64,000 nt of DNA from Pseudomonadota bacterium. GTDB lineage: Bacteria; Pseudomonadota; Gammaproteobacteria; Steroidobacterales; Steroidobacteraceae. Below the pieces are notes generated by a model that was not told the origin of the DNA, made no database searches, and saw only the letters and a program-made list of their open reading frames with translations. Positions 42,068 to 50,960 of the stretch are shown here, one piece after another. Positions within the stretch are counted from its first letter, which is position 1, and each line of letters starts with the position of its first letter. Made by a program: the position numbers and the translations under genes. The DNA lies in assembly GCA_018240525.1 (NCBI GenBank), contig JAFEFN010000005.1:208903-272902 (forward strand), in the 5' to 3' direction.

Positions 42068-43531
42068 ATGGCCACTGCCACGGATTCTGCACGGATGCCC
42101 GCCAGGACGACCAAACTCTACGAGGACCTCACCGACCAGGTCACCGCCCTGATTCGCGCCGGAACCCTGCGGTGCGGCGACCGCGCACCCTCGGTGCGGC
42201 AGCTGGCACGCGAGCGCGGCGCCAGTGCGGGCACCGTGGTGCACGCCTACGAGCTTCTGCAGGCGCGCGGCTACCTGAGGCCCCGGTCGCGCTCGGGGTT
42301 CTACGTCAGCGACGCTTGGCGCACCACCGATCAGCACCAGCACACCTCCCGTCCGTCACGGCGGCCGACCCGGCTGGATGTCAGCGAGTTGGTGTTCGAG
42401 GTCCTCGAGGCCATGCGCTCACCGGACCTCGCGCCGTTCGGCTCCGCCTTTCCCGGGCCGGATCTGTTTCCGCTGCGCCAGCTGGCCCAGCTGATCGGCG
42501 CGAGCACGCGCCGGCTCTCCGAGCGCAGCACGCTGGATGACCTCCCGCCGGGAAACGAGAAACTGCGGCGGCAGATTGCACGCCGCTACCTTGCCAGCGG
42601 TGCCCAGGTGGCGGTCGAGGAGATCGTCGTCACCTCCGGTGCACTCGAGGCACTGAACCTCTGCCTGCAGGTGGTGACCGAGCCCGGCGACATCGTCCTC
42701 ATCGAGTCCCCCTCCTTCTACGGCTGCCTGCAGGCGATCGAGAGCCTCGGACGGCGCGCGCTGGAGGTCCCCACCCACCCCGGGACCGGCATCGACGTCG
42801 ACGAGGTGGAACAACTCCTGAGCCGGCACCGGGTGCGCGCCTGCTGGTTCATGACGGCCTTCCAGAATCCCCTCGGCGCGACGATGCCCGCGGCGGCGCG
42901 GGAACGCCTGGTCCGGCTCCTCTCGCGTCGGGGAGTCCCGCTGATCGAGGACAGCGTGTATGCCGACCTGTACTTCGGTGCGCAGCGGCCGCACAGCGCG
43001 AAGTCCTTCGACACCGAGGGACTCGTGCTCGACTGCGGATCCTTCGCCAAGAACCTGGCGCCCGGGTACCGCCTGGGGTGGGTCGCGGCCGGCCGCTTCG
43101 CGCAGGCGGTGACGCGACGCAAGAGCATGAGTTCCGTGGGAACCGCGATCCCCATCCAGGCGGTGATCGGGGACTACCTGGGACGGGGCACTTTCGAGCG
43201 TCACCTGCGCCGCCTGCGGCGCGCATTGCAGGAGCGACAGTCGCACTTCCTCGCTGCGATGGAGCGCTACATGCCGGCAGCGATGAAGTGGAACCGGCCG
43301 AGTGGCGGCTATCTGCTCTGGGCCGAGCTTCCGCCGCACATCGACGCGATCAGGCTGCACCGGGAGGCGCTGGCGGAGGGCATCAGCCTCGCCCCCGGGC
43401 CCATCTTCTCCGCCAGCCACGCGTTCCATCACGCGATCCGCCTGAACTACGGACATCCCTGGACTGCAAAGACCGAGGCGGCCCTGAAGCGCCTCGGAAA
43501 CCTGATCGCCCGCACGAGCGCAAGCCGCTGA
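42068..43531 (+). CDS. MocR-type GntR/aminotransferase transcriptional regulator
   Basis: This regulator of 487 residues fuses a GntR winged helix (about residues 10-85: LYEDLTDQVTALIRAGTL, SVRQLARERGASAGTVVHAY) to a fold-I aminotransferase-like domain with PLP. The PLP-binding Lys is in GSFAKNLAPGYRLGWVAAG, the Asp/Tyr positions in IEDSVYADLYFG, and an Asn in AFQNPLGATM. MocR regulators use PLP chemistry with an amine effector to control neighbouring genes. Two ATGs are possible, 42068 or 42095; the TGCAGA repeats and a gatacag -10-like element just before favour 42095. Its position at the left end of the catabolic island suggests control of that region, but this is inference. Confidence 0.9.
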   Translation: MATATDSARMPARTTKLYEDLTDQVTALIRAGTLRCGDRAPSVRQLARERGASAGTVVHAYELLQARGYLRPRSRSGFYVSDAWRTTDQHQHTSRPSRRPTRLDVSELVFEVLEAMRSPDLAPFGSAFPGPDLFPLRQLAQLIGASTRRLSERSTLDDLPPGNEKLRRQIARRYLASGAQVAVEEIVVTSGALEALNLCLQVVTEPGDIVLIESPSFYGCLQAIESLGRRALEVPTHPGTGIDVDEVEQLLSRHRVRACWFMTAFQNPLGATMPAAARERLVRLLSRRGVPLIEDSVYADLYFGAQRPHSAKSFDTEGLVLDCGSFAKNLAPGYRLGWVAAGRFAQAVTRRKSMSSVGTAIPIQAVIGDYLGRGTFERHLRRLRRALQERQSHFLAAMERYMPAAMKWNRPSGGYLLWAELPPHIDAIRLHREALAEGISLAPGPIFSASHAFHHAIRLNYGHPWTAKTEAALKRLGNLIARTSASR

Positions 43532-43650
43532 GCCATTGAGATGGGCGCGCCGAGCGCGGTGCGAGGCGCCGATACCGAGGTGCCGGGCGCCGTCCGCGGG
43601 TAAGCTTGTGCGCCACGCGCCACGCAGCGCGGTCATCCACGAGGGAACGC

Positions 43651-44424
43651 ATGGACTTAGGACTTCAGGGGCGCCGCGCCCTGGTCACGGGCGCCTCCCG
43701 CGGCATCGGCGCCGCCGTCGCCCTGGCACTGGCTGCCGAGGGTGCGCGCGTCCTGGCCGTGGCCCGCGACCAGGCCCGCCTCGACACGGTGGCCGCTGCG
43801 TGCCCTGCGGGTGCCGGATCGATCAGCGCGCGCACCGCGGACCTCGCGGAGCGCACGGCGATCGAGGGACTCGCCGGCGAGGCTGCAACGATCGATGTCC
43901 TGGTGTTGAACAGCGGCGGTCCGCCCCCGGGCCCCGTGAGTGAGGTGACCGACGGCACCTGGCAGGCGCAATTCGAGTCGATGTTCCTCAGCATGGTCCG
44001 GTTGACGCGGCTCGCCCTGCCCGGCATGCGCCAGCGCCGCTACGGCAGGATCCTGGCGGTCGTGTCCTCCGGGGTCGTGCAGCCGATCGCCAGCCTGGGG
44101 ATCTCCAATGCGCTGCGCCTGGCAGTCGTCGGGTGGGCGAAGACCCTCGCGGGCGAAGTCGCAGCCGACGGGGTGACCGTCAACTGCATCGCACCGGGCC
44201 GCATCGCCACGGATCGGATCGGGGAACTGGATCGTGCCGCTGCCGCCAGGAGCGGCGTCAGCCTCGAGGAGGTTGAGCGACAGTCGCGCGCCGCCATTCC
44301 CGCCGGTCGGACCGGCGAGCCGGCCGAGTTCGCAGCGCTCGCCGCCTTTCTTGCCAGCAGCCGCGCCTCGTACATGACCGGCGGAGTCCTGCGCGTGGAC
44401 GGCGGTATGATCCGGGGCCTTTAG
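43651..44424 (+). CDS. SDR-family oxidoreductase lacking YxxxK
   Basis: This short-chain dehydrogenase/reductase-fold protein has 257 residues. The dinucleotide-binding region RRALVTGASRGIGAAVALAL and VLNSGGPPPGP (in place of NNAG) are clear, as is C-terminal MTGGVLRVDGGMIRGL. In the catalytic region, where Tyr-x-x-x-Lys is expected, the sequence is ASLGISNALRLAVVGWAK; the Tyr and Lys are replaced. This LSN-LR variant belongs to a recognisable SDR subgroup whose members keep a Ser before it (VVSSGVVQPI). So the catalytic mechanism must differ or the protein may be non-catalytic. ATG 43651 follows gaggga. It converges with the PuuE-like gene. Confidence 0.85.
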   Translation: MDLGLQGRRALVTGASRGIGAAVALALAAEGARVLAVARDQARLDTVAAACPAGAGSISARTADLAERTAIEGLAGEAATIDVLVLNSGGPPPGPVSEVTDGTWQAQFESMFLSMVRLTRLALPGMRQRRYGRILAVVSSGVVQPIASLGISNALRLAVVGWAKTLAGEVAADGVTVNCIAPGRIATDRIGELDRAAAARSGVSLEEVERQSRAAIPAGRTGEPAEFAALAAFLASSRASYMTGGVLRVDGGMIRGL

Positions 44425-44438
44425 CCCCGCGCGGCCGC

Positions 44439-45356
44439 TCAGCGGGCCGGATGCTGCGCGATCCAGTGCCGGGCAATGGCTTCGCGGCTGCACAGCCACA
44501 CCGCCTCGTGGCTCTGGATGTGATCCAGCAGGCGCACCAGAGCTCCGAGCCTGCCCGGCCGGCCGATGACCCGGCCATGCAGCCCAATGGACATCATCCG
44601 CGGCCTGCCCTTGCTCCCGAGTCCGTACAGCCAGTCGAAGGCATCGCGGCAGTAGGTGAAGAACTCCTCGCCGGTCGCGAAGTCGCCGCCGCGCTGCAGA
44701 CGGCTGTCGTTGCAGTCGAAGCTGTAGGGGATCACCAGGTGCGGGCGTCCGGCCGCGCTCACCCAGTACGGCAGGTCATCGTTGTAGGCGTCGCTGTCGT
44801 AGAGAAAGCCTCCCAGCTCCACCGCCAGACGGCGCGTGTTGGCTCCCGGACGCCCGGTGTACCAGCCCACCGGCGCTCGGCCGACCATGCGGGTGATGGT
44901 CTCGACGTTGCGGCGCATGTGCTCGCGCTCGATCTGCTCGGGCACGGACTGGTAGTCGATCCAGCGCTGTCCGTGGCAGGCCACCTCGAAGCCGCTGCGG
45001 GCCATCTCCGCGGCCGCCTCGGGGTTTCGCTCGAGGGCCATGCCGACGGCATACACGGTGGCGTTCACGCCGCGGCTGCGCAGCAAGCGCATGACCTCCC
45101 AGAAGCCCACGCGGCTGCCGTACTCGAAGTTCGACTCGACGTTGAGATCGCGCGCACCGACCCGCGGGCTCACGGCACCCAGGTCGGTGAGGACTGCCTC
45201 GGAGTGTTCGTCGCCATGCAGCACGCAGGATTCACCGCCCTCCTCGTAGTTGAGCACCACCGACACGGCAATGCGTGCGCCGCCGGGCCAGCGGGCATCC
45301 GGTGCACGCGGACCATAGCCCACCAGGTCGCGCGGATAATCCCCGCCCTTGCTCAT
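44439..45356 (-). CDS. PuuE-type allantoinase / polysaccharide deacetylase-fold hydrolase
   Basis: This 305-residue protein of the NodB/CE4-like deacetylase fold matches the cofactor-light allantoinase PuuE in its diagnostic parts: YPRDLVGYGPRAPDARWPGG, VVLNYEEGGESCVLHGD, NVESNFEYGSRVGFWEVMRL and FEVACHGQRWIDY. PuuE hydrolyses (S)-allantoin to allantoate in purine catabolism. No uricase or ureidoglycolate genes are nearby, so the true substrate could be another cyclic amide. The ATG at 45356 overlaps the stop of the epimerase gene (ATGA), so translation is coupled. The frame continues upstream but that belongs to the epimerase. Confidence 0.85.
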   Translation of the reverse strand: MSKGGDYPRDLVGYGPRAPDARWPGGARIAVSVVLNYEEGGESCVLHGDEHSEAVLTDLGAVSPRVGARDLNVESNFEYGSRVGFWEVMRLLRSRGVNATVYAVGMALERNPEAAAEMARSGFEVACHGQRWIDYQSVPEQIEREHMRRNVETITRMVGRAPVGWYTGRPGANTRRLAVELGGFLYDSDAYNDDLPYWVSAAGRPHLVIPYSFDCNDSRLQRGGDFATGEEFFTYCRDAFDWLYGLGSKGRPRMMSIGLHGRVIGRPGRLGALVRLLDHIQSHEAVWLCSREAIARHWIAQHPAR

Positions 45357-46408
45357 GCGCCGCGCCTCGCAGGCTGTGCGGACACCCCGGGATGCGCGGT
45401 GATCCAGTCCATGTAGGCATGCAGGGCCTCGCGAAGCGGCCGCGGCCTCCAGCCGGTCTCGCAGGTGATGCGGGAGATGTCGTACGCCCCCCACATCCCG
45501 TCCTTGAGGCTCGGGTCCTGCAGGATATCGGCCTCGTCCGCGCCGGTGATGCGCCCGGTGAGGCCGGGGACCTTCTCGGCCGCCCAGCCGATCAGGTCGC
45601 GGATGCTGGCGGTGGCCCCGTAGGCCACGTTGTAGGCGCTGTAGCGCAGCCGCGGCGCACGCAGCAGGCAGATGATGCCGTGCGCCAGGTCCTCCACGTG
45701 CAGGTAGTCGCCGACGGCGTCGAGCGTGTTGACGCGTATCTCGCGCGCACCCTCCAGGGCCAGGTGCGCGATCCGGTTGGGGACGTGCCGGAAGTTGCGG
45801 CTCGCGGTCACGCGGTCCATCGTCCCGTATACCGACGAGGGGCGCACCGACGCCGTCGACAGTCCGAACAGGTCCCCGTAGCGCTCGGTGATGAGCTCGG
45901 AGGCGAGCTTGGAGATGCCATACAGACGCCGCGGCATGACGTAGCCGTCCTCGGGCAGCGGCTCGCCCGGACGATCCGGGCCGTTGTGCTTGTAGACCGC
46001 GCCGGAGCTGACGTAGATGAAGCGCTGCAGGTGCGGCTGGCTGCGCGCCCATTCGAGCACCGCAACGGTACCCATCACATTCACGTCCACGATCCGCGCC
46101 GGGCTCTCTGCCTCCGGCTCGCGTCGGGCTTCAGCCGCCGTCCCGCGCGACAGCGGCGTGACGGTGGCGCCATGGGCGATGTAGCGGATGTCGTGCCGCG
46201 CGAGCGCCGCCGCCCAGCCGGCCGGCTGGGTGACGTCCGCCACGATGACGCTGAGCCGATCCTTGACGGGGTCGAAGTAGCGCTGCGCCGCCGCATCAAG
46301 CGGTGCCGAGTCGAGGATGACCAGGCGCGCGGCCGGGTCCGAACCCAGCCACTCACGACCGAGCACGCTCATCACGAACCCGGTGCCGCCGGTTACCAGC
46401 AGTGTCAT
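45353..46408 (-). CDS. NAD-dependent epimerase/dehydratase
   Basis: This is an extended SDR of 351 residues. The NAD-binding motif is TLLVTGGTGFVMSVLGREW, with the cofactor Asp in VIVADVTQ; the catalytic Ser/Thr and Tyr-x-x-x-Lys are FIYVSSGAVYKHNGPD and LYGISKLASELI. It resembles sugar-nucleotide epimerases (GalE-like), but no sugar-nucleotide genes adjoin, so it may act on another ketone or alcohol. Its neighbours, a PuuE-like hydrolase (4-base overlap) and an M20 carbamoylase-like enzyme (25 bases upstream), form a tight operon, an uncommon mixture. ATG 46408 is the only start before the NAD-binding motif. Confidence 0.88.
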   Translation of the reverse strand: MTLLVTGGTGFVMSVLGREWLGSDPAARLVILDSAPLDAAAQRYFDPVKDRLSVIVADVTQPAGWAAALARHDIRYIAHGATVTPLSRGTAAEARREPEAESPARIVDVNVMGTVAVLEWARSQPHLQRFIYVSSGAVYKHNGPDRPGEPLPEDGYVMPRRLYGISKLASELITERYGDLFGLSTASVRPSSVYGTMDRVTASRNFRHVPNRIAHLALEGAREIRVNTLDAVGDYLHVEDLAHGIICLLRAPRLRYSAYNVAYGATASIRDLIGWAAEKVPGLTGRITGADEADILQDPSLKDGMWGAYDISRITCETGWRPRPLREALHAYMDWITAHPGVSAQPARRGA

Positions 46409-46433
46409 GCGTGGCTCCTGTGTGTCTGCCAGT

Positions 46434-47687
46434 TCAAATGGGAAAGTCCACGAGCAGCTTCGTCACGGCGCGCGTGCCGACGGCGAAGTCCTCGATGGAC
46501 ATCGCCTCCTCGGGATTGTGGCTACCGCTGGCGTTGCGCACGAAGATCATGCCGGTGGGTACGCCTTGCCCGGCGAACACCGCCGCGTCGTGACCTGCGC
46601 CGCTTGCCATGGCAAACGGCTCCTCCAGCACTCCCATGAGCGCCGCACTCAGCCTTTCGTCCATGATCGCCGGTGGCGAGTCGCTGGTGCCGCCGAGCTC
46701 GAAGCGGACGCGGTATGCGCCGGCGATGCGGGCCGCGGCGGCCCGTGCCTCGCGTGCGACCGCATCCATCGTCGCCACCGACAGGCTGCGCAGGTCGAGC
46801 ACGAATCGGGTCTCGCCGGCGATCTTGCTCGGACCGTGCATGGCCGGATCGGTGAACAACTCACCCGCCGTGAGCACCAGGTCGGCCCCCGCCGCCTCTT
46901 CCTGCACCCAAAGCTGCTCCATGTGGTGCAGCAGGGCGACCGTCGCTGCGACCGCATCGTGTCGATAGCGCCGCTCCACGGCGCCCGAGTGTGCGTACTC
47001 GCCAATGCAGCGCGCATTGCGGAATCGCTTGCAGCCGCGGATGCCGGTGACCACGGCTGCGGGCAGGTTTCTCTCCACGAGCGTCGGCCCCTGCTCGATG
47101 TGCAGCTCGAGATACGCGCGGACCCGGCCAGGATCGAGCAGCCGACGCCGCTCCCGGATCGCCCCGGGATCGAAGCCCCCTTGCTCGAGCGCTGCCTGCA
47201 GCGTCTGGCCGTTGTCGGAGCGGCGCACGCCGAGGCACCCTGGGTCGAGCAGACCGAAGGCGCCCGCACTGCCCAGGTACGGCACGTCGAACCATGCAGA
47301 CTCCTCGGCACGGATGCCCATCACCACGATGTCGCACGGCGGCGTGAATGAGGATTTGCGCAGGCCCGAGAGGATGCAAACGCCTGCCACCACGCCGGCC
47401 GCACCGTCGTAGTTGCCCCCCTGCGGAACGCTGTCGAGGTGTGAACCCAGGAAGATGCGCGCAGCGCTGCGGTCGCGGCCCGGCAGTGTCAGCAGCAAGT
47501 TGCCGATCGCATCGATCGCGACTTCCAGACCCACCGTCTGGGCGGCGGAACGCATGATGTCGTGCGCCGCCTGCTCGCCCGCGCCGTAACTGTCCCGCAC
47601 GATCCCCCGGCCCGAGCGCGTGGCGCGGCCCAGCTCCGCGAACAGCGAGGCGGCGAGGTCGAGATCGGGTTGGATCGCGGGCGCCAT
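46434..47687 (-). CDS. M20 amidase, allantoate amidohydrolase/N-carbamoyl-amino acid hydrolase-like
   Basis: This di-zinc hydrolase of 417 residues cleaves carbamoyl or ureido groups. Metal-binding residues are visible in LGSHLDSVPQGGNYDG (His and bridging Asp), MGIRAEESAWF (Glu), YLELHIEQGPTL (His) and NASGSHNPEEAMS (His), and GAGHDAAVFAGQGVPTGMI is typical of AllC/HyuC. AllC turns allantoate into ureidoglycine, whereas HyuC acts on N-carbamoyl amino acids. Placed two genes from a PuuE-like allantoinase, an allantoin-like path is plausible. I chose ATG 47687 (AAGGA 7 bases upstream); GTG at 47708 and ATG at 47693 are also in frame. Confidence 0.85.
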   Translation of the reverse strand: MAPAIQPDLDLAASLFAELGRATRSGRGIVRDSYGAGEQAAHDIMRSAAQTVGLEVAIDAIGNLLLTLPGRDRSAARIFLGSHLDSVPQGGNYDGAAGVVAGVCILSGLRKSSFTPPCDIVVMGIRAEESAWFDVPYLGSAGAFGLLDPGCLGVRRSDNGQTLQAALEQGGFDPGAIRERRRLLDPGRVRAYLELHIEQGPTLVERNLPAAVVTGIRGCKRFRNARCIGEYAHSGAVERRYRHDAVAATVALLHHMEQLWVQEEAAGADLVLTAGELFTDPAMHGPSKIAGETRFVLDLRSLSVATMDAVAREARAAAARIAGAYRVRFELGGTSDSPPAIMDERLSAALMGVLEEPFAMASGAGHDAAVFAGQGVPTGMIFVRNASGSHNPEEAMSIEDFAVGTRAVTKLLVDFPI

Positions 47688-47777
47688 CGGCATATCCTTG
47701 CAATACACCCGCTAGCGTACTGGGCGCGGACAGCCGCTGTCACCCGCCGGGCACCACGAAAGGTCTGCAACAACCGC

Positions 47778-48554
47778 ATGTCGCCTCTGTTGAACGGGAA
47801 GATTGCGGTCGTCACCGGCGCCAGCTCCGGGATCGGGCGCGCCATCGCCACCAGCTTCGCAGCCGAAGGGGCACGCGTGGTCGTTGCCGACCTGACCCAG
47901 CAGCCGGTCGAGGGCGGCGCGCCCACGTGCGAGGTCATCGCCGGTGCCGGCGGAACGGCCACGTTCGTGCGAACGGACGTGGCGCTGTGGGACGAGGTCG
48001 ACGCGCTGATCGGCGCGACGGTCGCGCAGCACGGGCGCCTCGACATCATGGTCAACAATGCCGCCACCTATTCAGGCACGGCGCTGCTGCAGACGAGCGA
48101 GGCCCAGTGGGATGGCGTACTGCGTGTGAACCTGACTGGCATCTTCAACGGCTGCAAGCGCGCCGTGCAGCAGATGCTGACGCAGGAACCGCGCAACGAG
48201 GTGCGCGGCCGGCTGATCAACCTCGGCTCGCAGCAGGGCATCGTGACCTGTCCCGGCGATGCCCCGTACGGGGTGAGCAAGGCCGGGGCAATCTACATAA
48301 CCCGGCAGATCGCGGTGGACTACGCCAAGGACCTCATCGTGTGCAACTGCATCTCGCCCGGCAAGATCGTGACCGGGGCGCCGGGGCTCGCGCAGGATCC
48401 GGCGCGCCTGGAGAACGCCCGCCGCCGCACCCCGTGGCCGCGCTTTGGCCGGCCCCAGGACATCGCCAATGCCGCCGTGTTCCTGGCGAGCGACCGCGCG
48501 ACCTTCATCACCGGATCCAACCTCGTCGTCGACGGCGGCTGGCTGGCCGGCTAG
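47778..48554 (+). CDS. SDR-family oxidoreductase
   Basis: This classical short-chain dehydrogenase has 258 residues: cofactor motif KIAVVTGASSGIGRAIATSF, NNAATYSGTALLQ in place of NNAG, catalytic Ser in LINLGSQQGIV and Tyr-x-x-x-Lys in APYGVSKAGAIYITRQ, ending ITGSNLVVDGGWLAG. The ADLTQQP segment after the second strand suggests an acidic residue and thus NAD(H) preference. It is like glucose 1-dehydrogenase/FabG-type enzymes; substrate unknown. It is divergent from the M20 amidase gene (90 bases) and converges with the SMP-30 gene, so it probably belongs to the same island. Confidence 0.9.
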   Translation: MSPLLNGKIAVVTGASSGIGRAIATSFAAEGARVVVADLTQQPVEGGAPTCEVIAGAGGTATFVRTDVALWDEVDALIGATVAQHGRLDIMVNNAATYSGTALLQTSEAQWDGVLRVNLTGIFNGCKRAVQQMLTQEPRNEVRGRLINLGSQQGIVTCPGDAPYGVSKAGAIYITRQIAVDYAKDLIVCNCISPGKIVTGAPGLAQDPARLENARRRTPWPRFGRPQDIANAAVFLASDRATFITGSNLVVDGGWLAG

Positions 48555-48568
48555 CGCCCGCCTCGCTC

Positions 48569-49477
48569 TCAGTGCGTCGGCAGCGAGTACAGCTTGCCCG
48601 GGTAAGGGGACTTGTCGACCGCATCGAGCGCGGCCACGTACAGCGTCTGGCCATCGGGGCTCAGCGCGAAGTTCGGGACCCCCGGGGACGGCAGCTTTAG
48701 GGTGCGCAGCAATTCCCCGGCGGCGTTGACCACGAAGATCGTGCCTGCCAGGGGCGCGTGCACGTCGCGCGGGTTCTGGCCGATGTAGATCTCCCCGGCC
48801 TTGCTGATCTTCACGCCATCCGGGTAGAGCGGGGTGACGTTGTGCGTGAGGTCATCGAGGTTCACGAACACGCGCCGGTCCGAGAGCGCGCCGTCGGCCG
48901 CGATCCTGAACTGGATCAGGCGGTGAACCTCCGTCTCGATGACGTACAGGATCTTGCCGTCGTTCGACACCGCGATGCCGTTGGCGCTGTGGACGTTGAC
49001 CGCCTCCTGGGTAATGCTGCCGTTGGCCGCCAGGTAGAACACCTTGCCGTCGATGGCAGGCCCTGGGGCAGTGCCCGAACAGGTGAAATAGATCCCACCG
49101 TGCTGATCGGGCGCAAAATCGTTCGGGCCCACGAGGGCGTTGCCATCCTTGTCATGCGTGTACGGCGGCAGGTCCTTGCCGTCCCTCGCGATGTGCCCGA
49201 GGCTGTTGCTGTCGTAGCAGGTGACCAGGAATTCCCCCCGCGCCGTGGGAATGACGGCCGAGGGACCACAGCCCTTCTTGGTCCAGAAGACCGCGTTCTT
49301 GCGGCCGTCCCAGACGTCCACGGTGTTGCGATCGTATTCGACGTAGTACAGCCGCTCCTGGTACCAGACCGGCCCTTCGGCAAAGTGCACGTCTGGGTTC
49401 AGCACCTTCACATCCGCGGCGTGGGCGTGCGGCACCGCGGACAGCAGCACCACGAGCAGCGCGAGGATCTTCTTCAT
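48569..49477 (-). CDS. Secreted SMP-30/gluconolactonase-like beta-propeller
   Basis: This exported six-bladed propeller has 302 residues with signal MKKILALLVVLLSAVPHAHA. The SMP-30/gluconolactonase features are the metal Glu in DVHFAEGPVWYQERLYYVEY, Asn in VHSANGIAVSNDGKILYV and Asp in YPDGVKISKAGEIYIG, together with KKGCGPSAVIP and LVGPNDFAPDQHGGIYF. Such enzymes open sugar lactones with one divalent metal ion. ATG 49477 has ggagaaa upstream. The MFS transporter gene precedes it by 31 bases, so the two are an operon. A close paralogue sits at 56537. Confidence 0.88.
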   Translation of the reverse strand: MKKILALLVVLLSAVPHAHAADVKVLNPDVHFAEGPVWYQERLYYVEYDRNTVDVWDGRKNAVFWTKKGCGPSAVIPTARGEFLVTCYDSNSLGHIARDGKDLPPYTHDKDGNALVGPNDFAPDQHGGIYFTCSGTAPGPAIDGKVFYLAANGSITQEAVNVHSANGIAVSNDGKILYVIETEVHRLIQFRIAADGALSDRRVFVNLDDLTHNVTPLYPDGVKISKAGEIYIGQNPRDVHAPLAGTIFVVNAAGELLRTLKLPSPGVPNFALSPDGQTLYVAALDAVDKSPYPGKLYSLPTH

Positions 49478-49508
49478 CGGTTTCTCCGCGCTCATCGGCC
49501 GGTGCGGC

Positions 49509-50816
49509 TCAGAGCACCGCACAGCCGGCACGCTCCTGGTCCGCGGCGACCGTCCGCTCCGCGAGTATGAAGTGCCAGACCGCCCAGAAGCCGGTCGGTG
49601 CGAGCACCAGCAGCGCCAGCCGCAGCGAGACGGCGTCAGCGCCCCGGGCACCGGCGAACCAGTCGCTGAGGAAGCCCACGAACTGCGGTGCCACCATCAG
49701 GTTGAAGATGTTCCCGACCAGCCCTGAAACCGCCGTGAACATCGAGCGCATGTGACTGGGCGCCAGGTTCAGCACCAACGCCATGCACGGGCCGATGAAG
49801 AAGTAGATCGCGGGGATGTAGAGCCAGAACATCACCTTGGCCAAGGCCAGGGACGGCGTCCAGTAGGCGATGAGCGACGGGATCGTGGCCAGGCCAATCA
49901 CCCACGCCAGGGTTCTCAGGATCCGGCGCGGATCGCGCAGCGAAGGCCGACCCATGAACCACGCGGTGGCCGCGGTGGCGACGATCCCGCCGACGAGGTG
50001 GATATTGCCCGTGACCGCCCCGGCCTGAGCGACGTCGAGCCCGAAGGCGCGCAGCAGGTAGGTGGGCGTCCAGAACACCAGTCCCCATCCCCACAGGCAG
50101 CATACCCCGCTGCCCATGATCACGTGGAAGGCGGCCCGCTGGTGCCACACGAAGGCGAGCGTACGCAGCAGGTGCGGGCGCGCGTCCGCGTCGATCGTGT
50201 CCAGGCGACCGCGCTTGGGCTCGCGGATCGTGAGGAACACCAGTGCCCCTAGCACCACCCCGGGCACGCCCAGGGCGTAGAACGCGGCCCGCCAGCCATG
50301 GTCCTGCGCGACCCGGCCGGCCACGTCGGCGCCGAGCCATGCCCCGATCGGGGCACCCAGTGCGAAGATGCTGAGTGCCATGGGGCGGCGCGCGGCGGGA
50401 AAGCAGTCCGATACCAGGGAGGCCGAGGGCGGCGTGGCACCCGCTTCACCGAAGCCCACCCCGAAGCGACCCAGCAGGAACTGCAGGTAGGACTGTGCCA
50501 TGCCGCAGAAGACCGTGAACGCAGACCAGATGATCAGGCCCGCAGCGACGATGTTGCGCCGATTCGAGCGGTCGGCCAGCCAGGCGATGGGGATCATGAA
50601 CACCACGTAGAACAGCGCGAGCGGCACTCCCGTCAGCAGCGCCGCCCCCGAGTCGGTGAGCTTCAGCTCGAGGCGTATGGGCTCGAATACCGTGGTCACC
50701 ACGTAGCGCGCCGCGATGTTGATCGCGTAGACCACGCACATCACGATGAGGACGTACCAGCGCTCGACCGATGAGACCGCGTGGGAACGCGGAACCGACA
50801 ACGCCTCGATGCTCAA
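49509..50816 (-). CDS. MFS transporter, spinster-like
   Basis: This inner-membrane permease has 435 residues and 12 helices: VVYAINIAARYVVTTVFEPI in helix 1, motif A AWLADRSNRRNIVAAG, and the spinster-type LGRFGVGFGEAGATPPSASL. It is a paralogue of the transporter at 23225. The N-terminal helix reads AAR where others read ADR. It precedes the SMP-30 gene (31-base gap) and is divergent from the TonB receptor gene, 250 bases away; the receptor would bring the substrate into the periplasm and this permease into the cytoplasm. Substrate unknown. Confidence 0.9.
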   Translation of the reverse strand: MSIEALSVPRSHAVSSVERWYVLIVMCVVYAINIAARYVVTTVFEPIRLELKLTDSGAALLTGVPLALFYVVFMIPIAWLADRSNRRNIVAAGLIIWSAFTVFCGMAQSYLQFLLGRFGVGFGEAGATPPSASLVSDCFPAARRPMALSIFALGAPIGAWLGADVAGRVAQDHGWRAAFYALGVPGVVLGALVFLTIREPKRGRLDTIDADARPHLLRTLAFVWHQRAAFHVIMGSGVCCLWGWGLVFWTPTYLLRAFGLDVAQAGAVTGNIHLVGGIVATAATAWFMGRPSLRDPRRILRTLAWVIGLATIPSLIAYWTPSLALAKVMFWLYIPAIYFFIGPCMALVLNLAPSHMRSMFTAVSGLVGNIFNLMVAPQFVGFLSDWFAGARGADAVSLRLALLVLAPTGFWAVWHFILAERTVAADQERAGCAVL

Positions 50817-50903
50817 GCTGGAACACCCCGTCCTGTGAATTCATGGCGACGACCCGGGGCGCACCTGCGCGACCCGCGCCACGGCTCCCGCCCGGATCGA
50901 GTA

Positions 50904-50960
50904 TTGACCAAAATTGCAAGCGCATGATAGTAGTAAATCCGTTCCGCAACAGTGCACTGT
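50904..50960 (+). promoter_or_regulatory. Candidate TonB receptor promoter with 12-bp palindrome
   Basis: In the 250-base divergent region, TTGACC (50904-50909) is followed at 17-18 bases by a weak -10 (atagtagtaaat, about 50927-50938) on the plus strand. The perfect 12-bp palindrome acagtgcactgt (50949-50960) begins about 17 bases after that and would cover the transcription start, the classic place for a repressor site. A half-copy, tgcactga, occurs 9 bases further. It would control the receptor operon, and possibly the divergent MFS-SMP30 operon. Confidence 0.5.

Noticed and set aside
45353..47687. Complete purine (urate/allantoin) degradation operon
   Set aside because: Only allantoinase-like and allantoate-amidohydrolase-like genes are present; urate oxidase, HIU hydrolase, OHCU decarboxylase and ureidoglycolate genes are missing, and unrelated genes are interleaved.
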